The position numbers were made by a program, and so were the translations under genes. This document shows positions 1 to 12,800 of a DNA stretch of 64,000 nt, piece by piece. Below the pieces are notes generated by a model. The model was not told the DNA's origin and made no database searches. It saw only the letters and a program-made list of their open reading frames with translations. Position 1 is the first letter of the stretch, and each line of letters starts with the position of its first letter. The DNA comes from Edolisoma coerulescens (Eukaryota > Chordata > Aves > Passeriformes > Campephagidae): assembly GCA_013397115.1 (NCBI GenBank), contig VWZW01000853.1:406429-470428 (forward strand), read 5' to 3'.

Positions 1-1048
1 AACTGCTTTTAAATTACAAGTCATTTGTAACAATGGAAATGCATTAAAAATATTTCTGTACAATTTTTGCATCACTCAGTGTCCTGCAATGTTGGCCTCA
101 AAGAGAAGATGTGCATTGCACTGTGCATTCTCTTCTTTCATGTAGAACAACACACAGGGCTGGAACATCACAAGCCACCCGAGAGCCCATAAACATACGA
201 TTGCTCTTCTTCGATGTTTAGCCACCTGACTGCTGCAGGATCATGACCAGGATGTATGTGCCATCCAGAAGACAGTGACACATCAGTTTGATCACTTATT
301 TCACTGCCATAATCACATTACTTGTGACTGAGTGTGACTGTCACCAGAGAAACAGCTTTTGACTTCGGGTCTCCCCAGGGGAAAGAGCAATGCTTATGCC
401 ATGTTGATGTCTGAACTTCTCCAGCCAAACTGTTTTATCTCTTGAGGGACAGGATCATGCCTGGCTATGGGAGATGCATACACAGAGGCTTCAGCAGGCA
501 TTGTTGCTGCTCATGATGAACACAGCCTCACACCACTACACCACAGTTTTACCAGGATCTGTGTCACAGTCATCTCCCCACTGACAAAGTTATGCCTTCC
601 CAAGCATGAAAGACTATTTTCAAATATTGTTATAATACCTCAAAAAGTAGCAGGATTTAGTTTAGATATATATATAGTACATTGGTTTAGATAGTCATAA
701 TTTCAGTATGTACTACACGTAACAAACAAAGCAAAAACATTAACAAAGCAAAGGTCTATTTTTATTTGATAATTCCCCACAGTAAAAAAGCCTCATGGTC
801 TGCTTTGAAGTTACCTTTATCTCTACTGTTTACACAATCATTAAATGGAATTTTCATTGGATAAAATAGCACTATTAAAAAAGAATCAAAGACTTCTTTA
901 AAGAGTTTTTTGGTGGCAAATACATTTAAAAGATGAAATCAGACCATTAATAATACAGAAGACAAGCTTACCCAAAATCCTGGAAAAAGAAGTTTTTCTT
1001 CCATTGGTGATAGTTTGCTTTAGAAGACAGTCCCAAGGTGGAAACCTT

Positions 1049-1090
1049 AAAAAAAAAAAAAAAAAAAAAGTAAAAAAAAACAAAACAAAA
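1049..1090. repeat. A-rich simple repeat
   Basis: An A run broken by a GT, followed by aaaacaaaac units. Confidence 0.9.
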
Positions 1091-3794
1091 GACTCGTTAG
1101 AGTAGGTAACAAGGGCATATACCATCAAATCTTCTGTAAACACAGTGCTCAAGATTAAACATCCTGCTTTTCTGATTAGGATCCTGTCCAAGTTTCCCGG
1201 CATTAGCTCACAGATAAGCTGATCTGCATTAACACTGAGTGAAGAAGTGAAGCAATGCACCTACTCTCAAAAGGGGAAGAGGATACAAAACCTTTGTGAA
1301 ACAAACTCCACATTTTCTGTTCCTCTTCCTCTGGAGTATCTTTAGATTAAGTCAACACTCAAGTCAAATTTAGGTGCAGAAACTGAAGAGGAAGCACAGA
1401 TAAAACCTAGTCAGGTTTTAAGATATTTACAGAGACCATTGTTTTAAAGACATTCTGTGCTACTTGACACCTTGCACCCTTGCCACATTTTGATGTGATA
1501 TAGGAGATGTAGCTGCATTTGCTTGTGAGGAGATCATCCAGAAAAAGTATGGAGGAAAAGAAGAAAAACAAGAAAGAAGATCATCCAGAAAGCATGCAGA
1601 AGGAGCTTCTCACAGAAGTCAGGAAAAAATTGCAATCACAAAAACTAAACATTGTGAATCAGAGAATGTAAGTTATGTCAAAATACAGCAGGTCAAGGCA
1701 GAGAAGGAAAGAAAGCCAGTCCTGAGATTTCGTAAGAAGTCGTGAGATGTGCTTTTACCAATGGTAAAAAAAAGGCGAAAGTCAAACTGCTGAGATTCAG
1801 AGATGAAACAAGAACAGACTCTCTCAAGTAGCACTGACCAGATTAAAAAAATAATAAAAAGAGATGAAAAAGGTTTTGGGTTGGGATTTTTAGAGGAAAA
1901 AAACTTTATGAGTTTGGTTTCTTTTTTGTCAGTGATGTGCATTTAGTTGTACTATGCTGGGAAAGAGACAGGAGATATTAGAATGAAGAGTTAAGGTATA
2001 TGAGTGCATGGAAGACCAAGATGAGGAATCTGACTCTGAGACAAGCAGAGCAGGTGGAGTGTAGATGAGACCTGAGACTATGACAGAGAAAATGAAAGAG
2101 AGAGAGAAAGAATGGGGAAGGACAGGTGAGGGAGGAAGGGGAGATCATTACAGTCTTTTTTTCCTTATGGTAAAGGCCAAGTAGAGAAAAGTTAAATAAA
2201 AATCTTAGTAAATATTAAAAGATGGAAGATATAAATAGCATTTTAGGAAAGATTTAATCAAGTAGCCTTTCAAAATGTTTGTTCATATGCAACTGACGGT
2301 AACCACTTATGATACATTTCACATAAATGTGGTAAAATACCAAATCCAAAGTAACTCTCAGCAAAACATGCACTAATGGCAACTAAATCTATATTTTAAT
2401 AAGAAATTCTACGTACATTTTATTTCCCCCTCCCCACCATCTCCCATTCCCCAGCAAGGCAGGTTGCTTCTTTTCAAATAACTCAGTTAAATTAAGTTGT
2501 ATGTTCAGCCTCATTAGGCATCATCTCCATTCCCCTGCAGTTTTGATTAGATAGGTCTCTTTGTGCACAGCTACCTCAATCTTTCCCCCCAAACAATCCC
2601 ACAATGTTGCTTCTTTTATGTCATCATTCTTCAAATGCTCCCAGCTACACCAGAGGCAGCCCAGGTGATCAGGGCAGTGCAGAGCTCTCCCATGGAGATG
2701 GCAAGGCAGGATCTGCACCCAGCAATACACACACACTCCCTGGGCAGGGCTGAGCTGCTCTTCCACACTGTTTCACCCATTTTAATCAAGACAATTTGAC
2801 TAATGACAATTTACGACGGACTCAAGTGAAGGGTCAGACCCTCTGCATAGACACCAAGCCCCAAACTTTTTCCAGTAGCCTCCTTCCTGCTCCATGAGCC
2901 ATCTGTCACTTCCACACCCAGCACATGAAATCACAGGGCAGGAACAAGGCCCCTACACCCCACCAAAGCTGGGGATCACAGGAGTCCCCTGAACTCAGAA
3001 TGATACCTGGCTGCAGCTCTCCCCCACAGCACCTACCCTGACAAGCCCAGCACATCCCTCCAGGCATCAGGACATGGCACCATCCCACAGACAGAAGAAG
3101 GGCTCACAAGGACCAGCTCCAAAGGTCTGTTCTCAGCTGGAAATGGGGGAAAATGCTAATGATTCAGAAAAAAAAAAAAAATGGAAGCCAGAAAGCTCTA
3201 CTCATAAGGAGCAAGACAGGACTTTTTAAGGGCAAGGCTTCTGCTTCAACCACTACTTGCAATCTATTAGAAAAAAGACTGTAAATCCAGCAAGCATGGT
3301 TGGCAGAAAACCCCTCAGAGCAAAGGGCCTCTGCTCCATGGCTACCCTGCAGCCCCAGAGGAGAGCCTGGGGAGCTCAGCACCACTCCCAGGCTATTCCT
3401 GGCTGCCCAAGCTCAGCGGTAGCACAGCAGGGATTAAAGCAACTTAGATTTGTTATGTAAGGGACATGTTGCTCATGGCTTCTCTCAAATCCCAAAGACA
3501 TTGCTATTATGTAATAGGAACAATCAAACAGGGCAGCTTTTCTGTGATTTGATTTTTAAAAAGTGCTGAGCAGCCAAAAATGAACAGTGTGATTCTGTCA
3601 GACTCAACGTTATGTTTTCCACTCTAAATCCAAGTCTAACCTTAAAGATGCTGTAGCTTATAGGAACAATGATTCAGCTCTCACTTCACTCAAGATAGAG
3701 AAAAATAAAATAAAGCAAATTTTGTCCACCTTCCCACCAGGTGAAGGGCACAGCTTTTATCTTCTGAACCAAGCCTGAGGGCTTTCATTGCTTC

Positions 3795-3885
3795 AGTATC
3801 AGTATCTTGCTGGTTCTACTGACATTAACGGATTACTCATATGAATAAAGGTTGTGGACCTGGCCCTGAACTTTGCTGCTTGGAT
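3795..3885. mobile_element. Possible ancient amniote retroposon remnant
   Basis: The words ctgacattaacggattactc, atatgaataaaggttgtgga and cctggccctgaactttg resemble the theme 'gacttcaatgggactactcatgagtaaaggctgcaggatcgggccc' of old LINE tails. The match is short and diverged. Confidence 0.35.
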
Positions 3886-6130
3886 TGGATGGTGGCTGTG
3901 AACCACTCTGACACTCGGGCTTTCATCAATGAAAAATGCAAGCTCATTTGGCAGAGTCGCAAGAGTTTGTCTTCTTAAATTATTACTGTAAATAATTCTG
4001 ATGGTAATGCACAATTTTGCATGATACATCTATGCATATACATGTTACTTAAAAAAACATGCATATTAATGCAACAAATTCCATTGTTTCTGTAAGCCAC
4101 TTAACTCACACTTGGGGCATGCTCCAGCAAGATCAAAGATGGATAGATGTAGATGTTTCAGGAAGTCCTGGTTGATAATTTGATCAAGCTGCTGTCATAT
4201 CAAGATTAGCACTTCGCCCAGTCTGGTTTTGTTTTAGAAACTTACTAATTTATTTCCACCGTACAAACCATGCTCATAGAATTTCTCCTTTTTTTTTTTT
4301 TAAATGTTTTCTTAGTTTGAGATGTGAAAAGGAGAAAAGCATTCCTTTGATGTAGATCCGATTTCCTATCTATTCTCCTAGCCTCTCAAGCTTTTAGCAC
4401 ATTGAAGAAACACTCCAGTTTCAGTGGTCATGCTAAATACTTGTTGTGATCCTTTTAGCATTAAACCTCCAACAACATATCCAGATTGTGATGGTGATAC
4501 AGCAAACCTGTCCTAAGCACTTGCACTTGATCTAACATTTCTAGTCTTGTTCATGTAGCTGTTTGATTCTACCAAAGCTCATATGAATTGTTTCCAGAGG
4601 TTGGGTTGCTGTTTTTTCCTTTTTAAAACCTCGCTACTATATCGCACCAAGAGCAAAATAACTTTTCATCATCAGCAAGAGAAGGACCCAAAATCCCCAT
4701 GGTCTGATAGACCAGAAGGAACAAATTCATCCTTAGAGCATGACTCTGCTGAACACGGTCAAGTGTAATTTACTTTTAAGTGTCTTATCTGTGCCCAGCA
4801 TCCTGCCAGCTTTCCCTGTGCATAGCTCATCATGATTCCTCCCAGCATTCTGGCATGAGCAAACTGCATCAAGCTCAGAAATTATTAATACAAAGCTTTA
4901 TATTTTTCTCCCATCACAATCTAATTCTTGTTCAGTAACACTAACATACTCTATACCACAGAAACACATTACTTGGGTAATGGTCCCTCTGAATTTTTCT
5001 GGCAGTATAAATTTGAGAATTATTGTGAGACCTGCCTGGGACCGAAATCACAGGTGGCTTAAAAGGTTGTTGTTCCATGTGCCCCATGTGAAACTTGGCA
5101 GAGAACACAGGCCAGAGGGCAAAAGCACTATCAGAGCATCTCTATTTGAGCTACCCTTGCCTGCCAGACTGGCTCTTTGACAGCCCTAGTATTTTGCCAT
5201 AACATAGAGCACCCCATGGGGATAATAAACATGCAAGCCAACTCATTTAGGATAAGCTATCAAATAGGTAAAATTCAAAAAATAAAATTTAATCGAGAAA
5301 CTAATTTGCCCAGTATGTGTTTTAGAGGCTTGTTTACTTTTTAGCTATGATTTCAAAGGGAAGTCATTCTCCTATAAGTGTTTGGTGATTATGCTCATGA
5401 AGTGAGAATCACAGCTGTGCAAAGAACAAGTTATACCTTTCTTCCAGCTTTGCATCCCATGCAGCAGCTGTTTCAAAGCAGTTTATAGCCCTCGGGCTCA
5501 TATAAGGAGCAGCAACCTGTATTACACCAACATCTAAATTGAGAGTCATGATTGCAGGCAGGGAGGGGAACCCAAGAAAATTTTGACGCTCTTGCTAGTT
5601 TTGTGGATTGCATAAAATCACTGACCTGCAAGTTATGTCACTAACAGCAAAAGCCTGGTAACTGCTGCTACACCAGATGCTTCTGAGGATTAAGCCATTT
5701 TCAGAGACTTTTGATGTTGAGACCTCTGCTGGAACTAAACAGACTTCACCATCCACAGGCCCCAAATGCTCTGCAAGAGTGAGCCAGCACACTCCTCCCA
5801 GGTTTTGGAGAAGAAGCTAAGGCATGGTCTTAAACCAACATTACCATATTTACACAGGAAGAGAACTTGGATTTCCTCACCTTCCAGCCAATGCACCATG
5901 GGTGCAACTTTCTCAGCAGCACTATATGCTATGCCACACTACATCACAAAAGTAACCATAACTTTTCCTTGAGCAGAAAACAGTTCCTGCCCTAAAATGT
6001 GAAGATTCACTATGCCAGGATTTTAGAAACTGTTTGCCTGTCAGCTTTGTAGCTTCTTAATTTAAAAAGAAAATACAAATCCATAAAGAAATTACTAAGG
6101 TAACTGCTTAAATAAAGTATTTTAAAAAGC

Positions 6131-6498
6131 AGGGTCTAGCACACAAGTTTTATGAGGAGCAGCTGAGGGAGCTGGCACTGTTTAGCCTAGGGGAAAAATG
6201 GCTTGGGGGACGTTATCACTTTCTACAGCTGCCTGAAAAAAGGTTGTAATGAGGTGGGGGTGGGCCTCTCCTCACAGGTAATAAGCGACAGAATGAGAGG
6301 AAATGGTCTCAGTTTGTGCCAAGGTTGGAGGTTTAGGTTGGATATTAGAAAAAAATTTCTTCACTGAAAGAGTTGTCAAGCACTGGAACAGGCTGCCCAG
6401 GAAAGTGGAGTCACCATAAGTGGAGGTACTTAAAAGATATGTAGATGTGGCACTTGGAAATGTGGTAGACTTGGCAGTGATGGGTTAATAGTTGGACT
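6131..6498 (+). mobile_element. CR1 LINE 3' fragment, truncated at both ends
   Basis: About 370 bases match the end of the CR1 ORF2 and UTR in order: gttttatgaggagcagctga, gggagctggcactgtttagc, the ttatcactttctacagctgc segment, cctctcctcacaggtaataa, attagaaaaaaatttcttca, ctggaacaggctgcccagg, and gatgtggcacttggaaatg up to gttggact. The final cttttccaacctaa and attctatg repeats are missing, so the 3' end is lost. It is inactive. Confidence 0.9.
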
Positions 6499-9084
6499 AC
6501 TTTTCAAATGTTTTACGTATGTCTTTCGGCTGCAAAATACTGACCTGGTTTTCTGTCATAACAGAGTAAGATGGGGCAGAACTTTAATTGGTATAAATCA
6601 TTTGGTTGTGAAGTTACAGCAATTTATAACAGCTAATCATATTTCTCCACTTGCTTTATCCTAAGAAGGTATTTCTTATGATATCATTGACAGAGGCCAG
6701 TCAGCTGGTTTCAGCATTTGGTTGTATTCTGGAGGTCCTTCTGGTCACCTTGGACCTTATCCTTTTTCTAGTTCCCCACTAGAAAACCCGGAATAGCACA
6801 ACAATACCATATAATAGCAATGGGCAGAACAACCAAATCAGGTTTTCAGAGAGTACAGCATCAAAAGTATATCCAGCAACAGAAAGTGACAGCATTCCCA
6901 GACTCACAAGAATGCTACTTATATTAAGGTAGTGCTAGAGTAAGTTTTACAAAAATCCATCAGAATTATTTTCCTAAAGAAAGACTATACAGGTTTGAGT
7001 TTGCAGTAACAAGGTTCAGGTACAAAACAAACCACCATGCACTTAAGTTTTGCTCCTCTTTACTACTTCCTTTCCAAGTTCAGCTGCTCATAACTTTTTT
7101 AACAAAAGTGACTGCAGCAGGTTTAGTAATAGTTGCATTTAAACAAGGTCAGTATAATTATAAATAACTTATGATAAAATGCAATACTTGTCTAGGGAAA
7201 GTATTTGCTACATCAGCTCTGTCTCAATAGTCTTTTTAGCAAACCTCAGCACCCAGACAGGGGAGGAGGGAAAGAGATCCTCTTGCACTGCTTGCTGCTG
7301 GCATTTCAGCAAATATCTTCACCCAGATGTCCATTATTATGCCTAGATCTCTTCTCCTCCAGAGCCTTCAATCAAATATTAAACCAACCACTGTGTATGA
7401 GTCTCTACTGTATTGTGCTTCACTTTACGTACCATTGTATGACTCTCCAGAGAGCATGCATTTAACAGGAGCCCCCAGTAGGCTCCAATTCTGTCCTACG
7501 TTGATTTCTGGTGCTTCCTGCACAAACTTAAGAAACAGAGAACACACACCGAAAGCTGAAAATCTTGGTTCTCCTAACTTGAGAGAGGACTAATTCTCGC
7601 TGGTTACCAAGTTCCCTGCACAGGCTGTGATGTACTTTACAGCTGTGGAGAGCTGCACTTCTGCTGCTAGCTCTCCTCTCCTATCTTCCTAAATAGCTAT
7701 CATTGCTTACTATGACATAAATGTATTTTGCATAAAAATACACACTCCAGAAATAAGACCAGAAGTTTAAAGCTACTTTCTTGCTTGTCACAGTTGCTAT
7801 CACTAAGACAAGAGATAACACCCTGGAAAACTTTACCATAGAAAAAGCTTTGCTGAAAAGAAATGAAAAACTACTTATCTGACCAACCCTACACTTGCCA
7901 TTTGTTAGATCAGTAGCCAAATACCTACCCCTGTCCTTAAAGGGACAAATGTAAGGAGAAACACGGTACCATACCAAAAGCTACTTCAAATAAACCACAC
8001 GGACACAGCCTTGCAAAGATTTTCCTCACAGTGTCTGTGTCCTATCCCATCATCCCTCCCCCCACTCCACCCGTTCTCAGGTAGCAATTTCCAAACTCAC
8101 AGTGCAGCACTCAAAGAATTACTTACAGAATCTCCCTCCTGTACCTTAAAATAGGAGCTTATTCTCCATAAACTGAGGCGAGGCTGAACGCCGTAGAATG
8201 AGAAGTTAACCCCCATTTGCACACACGTAGCTCGCTCCTACCGCTCTCCGGCAGCACAGGCTGCGCTGCTCTCCACAACAGATCGCAGAGATAGCAGACA
8301 AGTAGCTGGGTATATTTAATTGCATTGGAAACACGCAGACTGGTAAAGGGTTTATGTAGCATGGGATACAGAAAAGCCCACAACCCTGCTTGAAATTGGG
8401 GATGAGAAACGATAAAATCCACAAACACTACACTGGATGTAGAGAGCATAAAACAATCCCTGCATGAAATCACACACAAACCAAAACAAAGCATTTATGC
8501 ATCACATACACCCAGCTCATCGGCTGCCAAGTGCCTCCTTAATGCAGTCATCCGTTGCAAAGTTAACCTGCATGCAAACACTTGACATGCAAATAATTTT
8601 GCTACCGATGCCTTAGTATAAGCAAATATTTCTAATGCTTGACCCGCAGAGGGATGCTTCTATTTTTTTATCTTTGCAGTTTTTAACGCAATGATAAATG
8701 TCAAGGCTCCTGCTGGCTTACTCTTTTCATGTTTAGAGCAATCCGGGATCATTGGCTCCCTAGCAGAGGTACCTGCAGGGAGCCGGTACAGGCTGGTGCG
8801 AAGGCACACAAGCCCCCTCTGCACTGTTACCTTCGGGAGGCAGTGATGGGGACTGGGGAGAAAGAAGCAGGGGCAAAGATAGACAGGGAGATAAAGCAAA
8901 GCGGAAAAAGGTACCCGTACTCATTTAAACAGAGTTGGAAACGACCGACCTAGATGAACAGCTCTTCACGCAGAGGCGTTTTACTTAAGTAGGAAGACCT
9001 GGATTCGCTGCCCTATCTTCCACAGGTTTAGCTTTCCCTTCCTAGACAAACGCTGCTTTTTATTCATAGTACCTGCTTTACCTT
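6499..9084. other. Non-coding DNA between CR1 and the CpG island
   Basis: No exon recognised. Near the island are several transcription-factor-like words: gcaaagttaac at about 8558 and an octamer ATGCAAAT at 8587-8594. These are weak evidence of a regulatory flank. Confidence 0.5.
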
Positions 9085-9880
9085 CCATCATTTTTCAGAA
9101 AAATAATGGGATGCTGTTATACGCCATGGAAGGGGCTGAGAGTAATAGCAGCTTAAGCCCTGCGCGCCCGCGGGTTGCCGGCAAGCTCGGCACTTGCCCT
9201 GAGCCCTCCGCTCGCCCATGCCGAAGGTTCGGCCGTGTCCGGGGGTCCCCAGCCCTCCCGGGACGCTGCTCCCCGAGGCACTGTCGCCCCGCTGACGGGC
9301 TGCTGGCGTGCAGCTGGCAATTCCGATCCGCGCACAGACGCTGCACGGAGAGCGAAGCCCGCTCGAGCCAGTCCGGTTATTGGCATGCCCAGAACTTTTG
9401 TCTGGATAGATTTCAATCACATATATTATCCACCCTGATAAGCTGGGCTCACTCCCCCACCTCGTGCCAGCACCAGGGGTACAGGAGCAGCCGCCAGCCC
9501 CGCCGCGCCCCTCCGGCGCTGGAGCCATCCCCGTCTCCCGGAGCTTTTGCCCGTGTCCCGTTCCCGGCGCCCCAGGGGCGCAGCCGGGACCGCCTGGGCA
9601 CGGCGAGCATGGAGCAACCCCAGCCCCGGGGCGATGCGGGGCGGGGGATGNNNNNNNNNNNNNNCGCACCGGCACCGCGGCACGGCAGAGAGACACGCCA
9701 CAGAGACAGCGCCCGCGGGCACGGCTGTGGGGCGCTCCTGGCGCTCCCCGGTTGGTTTCCTTCCCAGGTTAGCGCCCTGGAAGCACGTAGGTCGTTGTTA
9801 GTTGGTTATCGAATGGGGTTTTTTTATGAGGGGAAAAAAAAATGTTTAGGGTCAGCGTCTGTCTAATAGTGCCTCAAATG
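9085..9880. promoter_or_regulatory. CpG island of unknown gene assignment
   Basis: About 800 bases are dense in CG dinucleotides against an AT-rich surround, with a 14-base N gap at 9651-9664. Within it, an AT-richer core at 9376-9438 holds GATA-type motifs (tggatag, tgataag). On the - strand a good donor (ggaag/gtaaag, exon end 9082) sits at the left edge, so a first exon transcribed leftward is possible. No protein family is recognisable in any frame. By mammalian gene order this could be a promoter of MTUS2, but the sequence does not show this. Confidence 0.65.
9651..9664. other. Assembly gap of 14 N inside the CpG island
   Basis: N bases in GC-rich sequence. Frames that cross it are not interpretable. 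Confidence 0.95.
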
Positions 9881-12800
9881 GCATCAGACAGAAACGGGAC
9901 TTGCTCGTGGTACGGCTTTTCTGCTCGTTGCCTGGCTGCCCTCCAGTTCTCCCTCGCTCCGAGTTAATTTCTCTTTCACTTTAAAATGAGCAGGAAAAAT
10001 AGAAAAATAAATAAATAATTACGCGAGCTGAGACACAAATTTGCTCTTCAGCAAAACTTGCAACTCGAAGGGTAATCTCCATCAATTTTGCTATGCTTAA
10101 ACTGCAGCCCAAGGGTTTTACTCCCGTAGCAAAGAGACCTCTGTGGTACAGGCAGAGGATCTTTATTGTGCGTTTAAAGCCTTATCTACACCTACAGCCC
10201 GTGCTACAGCTCTCTCCGTGGGCACTGTTACATTCCCGGTGAGCTAACGCTCATTGTTTCAGTCAGCTGTTAAAATCGGCAGCAGGCACGAGATCAGATG
10301 GGAGTTTTATGATCTGTGTCTAATGCTGGGCAACTCAATTAATTTTTATGAAGTCCTCTGGGCAAATACAAGAAGATCTGTTCAGGAGGGGGTGGTGAAG
10401 GGATTCCCGGTTTACGAGGCCAGCCAGATGATGCACAGCATCCTCCTGTCTGGGAGCCCCCGCAGTGATGCCTGGAGACACCGGGAGAACAGCCAGGAAC
10501 TTACACAGAGGTATGAGACAGCAAGTGCCTAGGAGTCTAGGGAGACATGGGAAGAAATGTCCATTGTCTGCATCCCAGTGCCAGCCTGGCCCTTTGGCAG
10601 CTGGGATTCAGTTCAGTATTGAGGACAGGCTTTGCTTTCCCAGTGCCTGTCTTGTCAGGCTGGTGTTACAGCCTCATACGGCAGGACAGCCACTGACACA
10701 GGATATATCCTTATTTCCCAGGCACACAATAACTTCCTTATTCCTGCCTGTGCTCAAACACACTGTGCTTGCATCTGTCTGCAATCTGAAGTGCCAAGTA
10801 CCATCCCTGTGGCACCATAAGGTGTCTCTTATCCTTAAAGGACCTTCCTTTAAGGTTTGTCTTCCTGCTGAATAAACCTGTGTTCCTCCCCCCCAGCCAC
10901 ACCACGCTGGACTAAATGCTGCGCTTCAGTAACAAAGACAATGAAGATAAAGGATCTTGGCTGGTAAAGTCACTGAGAGCATCTCTCTGGCTGGCACAAA
11001 GGAGGACCCTGACAAACCAGGCACTGGCTGGTTTATCTGTGGTGGTTTAGGACATGAACCCTCCTGCCTCCAAGCAAAGCAGGCAGGACAGGAGACATGG
11101 CTGCACCTCAGCTCACAATTCAGAATATTATTTATGTTCAAGCCCTGAGCCTGTGTATGCCTAAAATAAGGAGAGGGGATTCTGAAGAAGCAAACAAAAC
11201 CATCCCGCACCTCAGCCATTGATTTTCAGAAAGCTGCAGTGCCATTTGTCTTGTCCAAAGGCATCACCATGAAGCTGTTGATGACAGGGATTTAGCAGGC
11301 TTTCACTGCCCTGTTTAATAGAGCCCACTGGCTCTATTAGAACAGGGACAATAACAGAGAAAGTCCAAATTTACCCAAAATATTAATCACCCTGGAAAGA
11401 TCTATTATATGGAAAAAAACCCAAATACATGCCAGCATCGAGTTTCTTCCCTCAATCATTTTTGCAAATAATCATTGCTCCCTTCACTTGACTTCTGATC
11501 ATGGAACTATTGCACTCTAAAAGATAATTCATGCTGTTATCACACTTAATTAAAAGCTACTTAGCTGTAGAATGTGGGCCTCACTTTATTTTTAGATTCT
11601 GTGCAGAACTGAAATTATCTGCTGTAGATAATTCACATAAACTTGTTTTTCTTCAACATTTGGAAGAGAGATCTCTAGCCTATACAAATGTTCAATGAAA
11701 GATTTCTTATGCGACTCCAACAAGCAGAAGGCATAACAAAAGAATTGTTGTTTATGCTGTACAGAGTAAAAGAAAATGATGAGAAACTGAAGAGGAGATG
11801 GCTTTTATAAATGTAGGCAGAGCAGTTTCAAGCTGAACCCACTTTGTTTTATTTAGGAACAAGCTGCTGCAGCTACACAGAGGTGGCAGAATAGCCTCAC
11901 ACATGGGCCTGGAAATAGAAGGCAGTGAGGAGGCCCTGGCCCAGGGCAGGGACAGCCTGCCTTGGAGCACACTGGGCTGGATAGAGCACTGATGGAATTG
12001 GAGAATGGAGTAACCACATGCCTTGGCCACGGCTGACCTGACAAGCCCCCCAGGTCTTCCCTCCCTGTCCTTGAGAGCATGGATGGTCAGCACCATGGAG
12101 GCACATTTTGCTGCACATCCAGGCTTCATCCCTGGTGTTTAAACAAGCACCAGGATACCCCAGTGGCTGTGATTGTACTGACGGACATGGTGGGACCAGG
12201 GAACCAGCTGGATTGGTGATCATCCACACTAATTAGTCGTAAGTGGGCTGCAAGGCCAATGCCACGTAGCCTGGCATGGCAAGAAGGTACCCGGGCACAG
12301 CCTGTGGGCTGGCATACAGGAGGGACTGTCCCCAGCAAGCAGCAGAGATGGGACTGCAGTGCTTCCCACTTCCTTCACCCTATGCAGTCTGCCAGCTCTG
12401 TCACAGGAGGCTTCTCAGCCACAAACTTCACTCCAATTCATGCAATACACACCACTTCATGCAATAAAACAACAATTCTTGTGGGCTGCTGCACAGCTTT
12501 ACATTTGCTCAGACAGCATAGGTTGGGAAGAAAAAAAAAAAAGGAAGCATCTCTGCATTAATACCAATGTCTTAGGGCCACAGGGGCACCAGATGGGAGA
12601 CCAGGATCAAGCACTGTGCAGCATGGATATAGCCAGTCTGTGCCCGTGGCAGTTCCTGGCTCTGTTTACTTAGTGATAAATACAAAGCCGGTGATGCCAG
12701 AAAGCTGCATAAGGCTCATTTCTCTGCAGAAATAAGCAAGACACACAATCGGTGTTCAGCTTTGCAGATTATCTGGGAATGATGAAAGTCAGGGGAAAAA

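Larger units (their letters stand above)
1..6130. other. Non-coding DNA, left edge
   Basis: No exon recognised. It contains an A-rich tract at 1049-1090, a purine-rich stretch at about 2081-2151, an A run at 3168-3181, a T run near 4290-4301 and the possible old repeat at 3.8 kb. The short open frames lack splice or family support. Confidence 0.6.

Noticed and set aside
3799..4029. 76-codon - strand frame near 3.9 kb as a possible exon
   Set aside because: The underlying DNA resembles an old retroposon tail over part of its length, and no family match or splice context was seen.
9111..9866. 251-codon open frame on the + strand across the CpG island (and others of up to 202 codons on the - strand)
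   Set aside because: GC-rich DNA has few stop codons. The frames cross a 14-N gap and open on both strands at once, and no protein family is recognisable.
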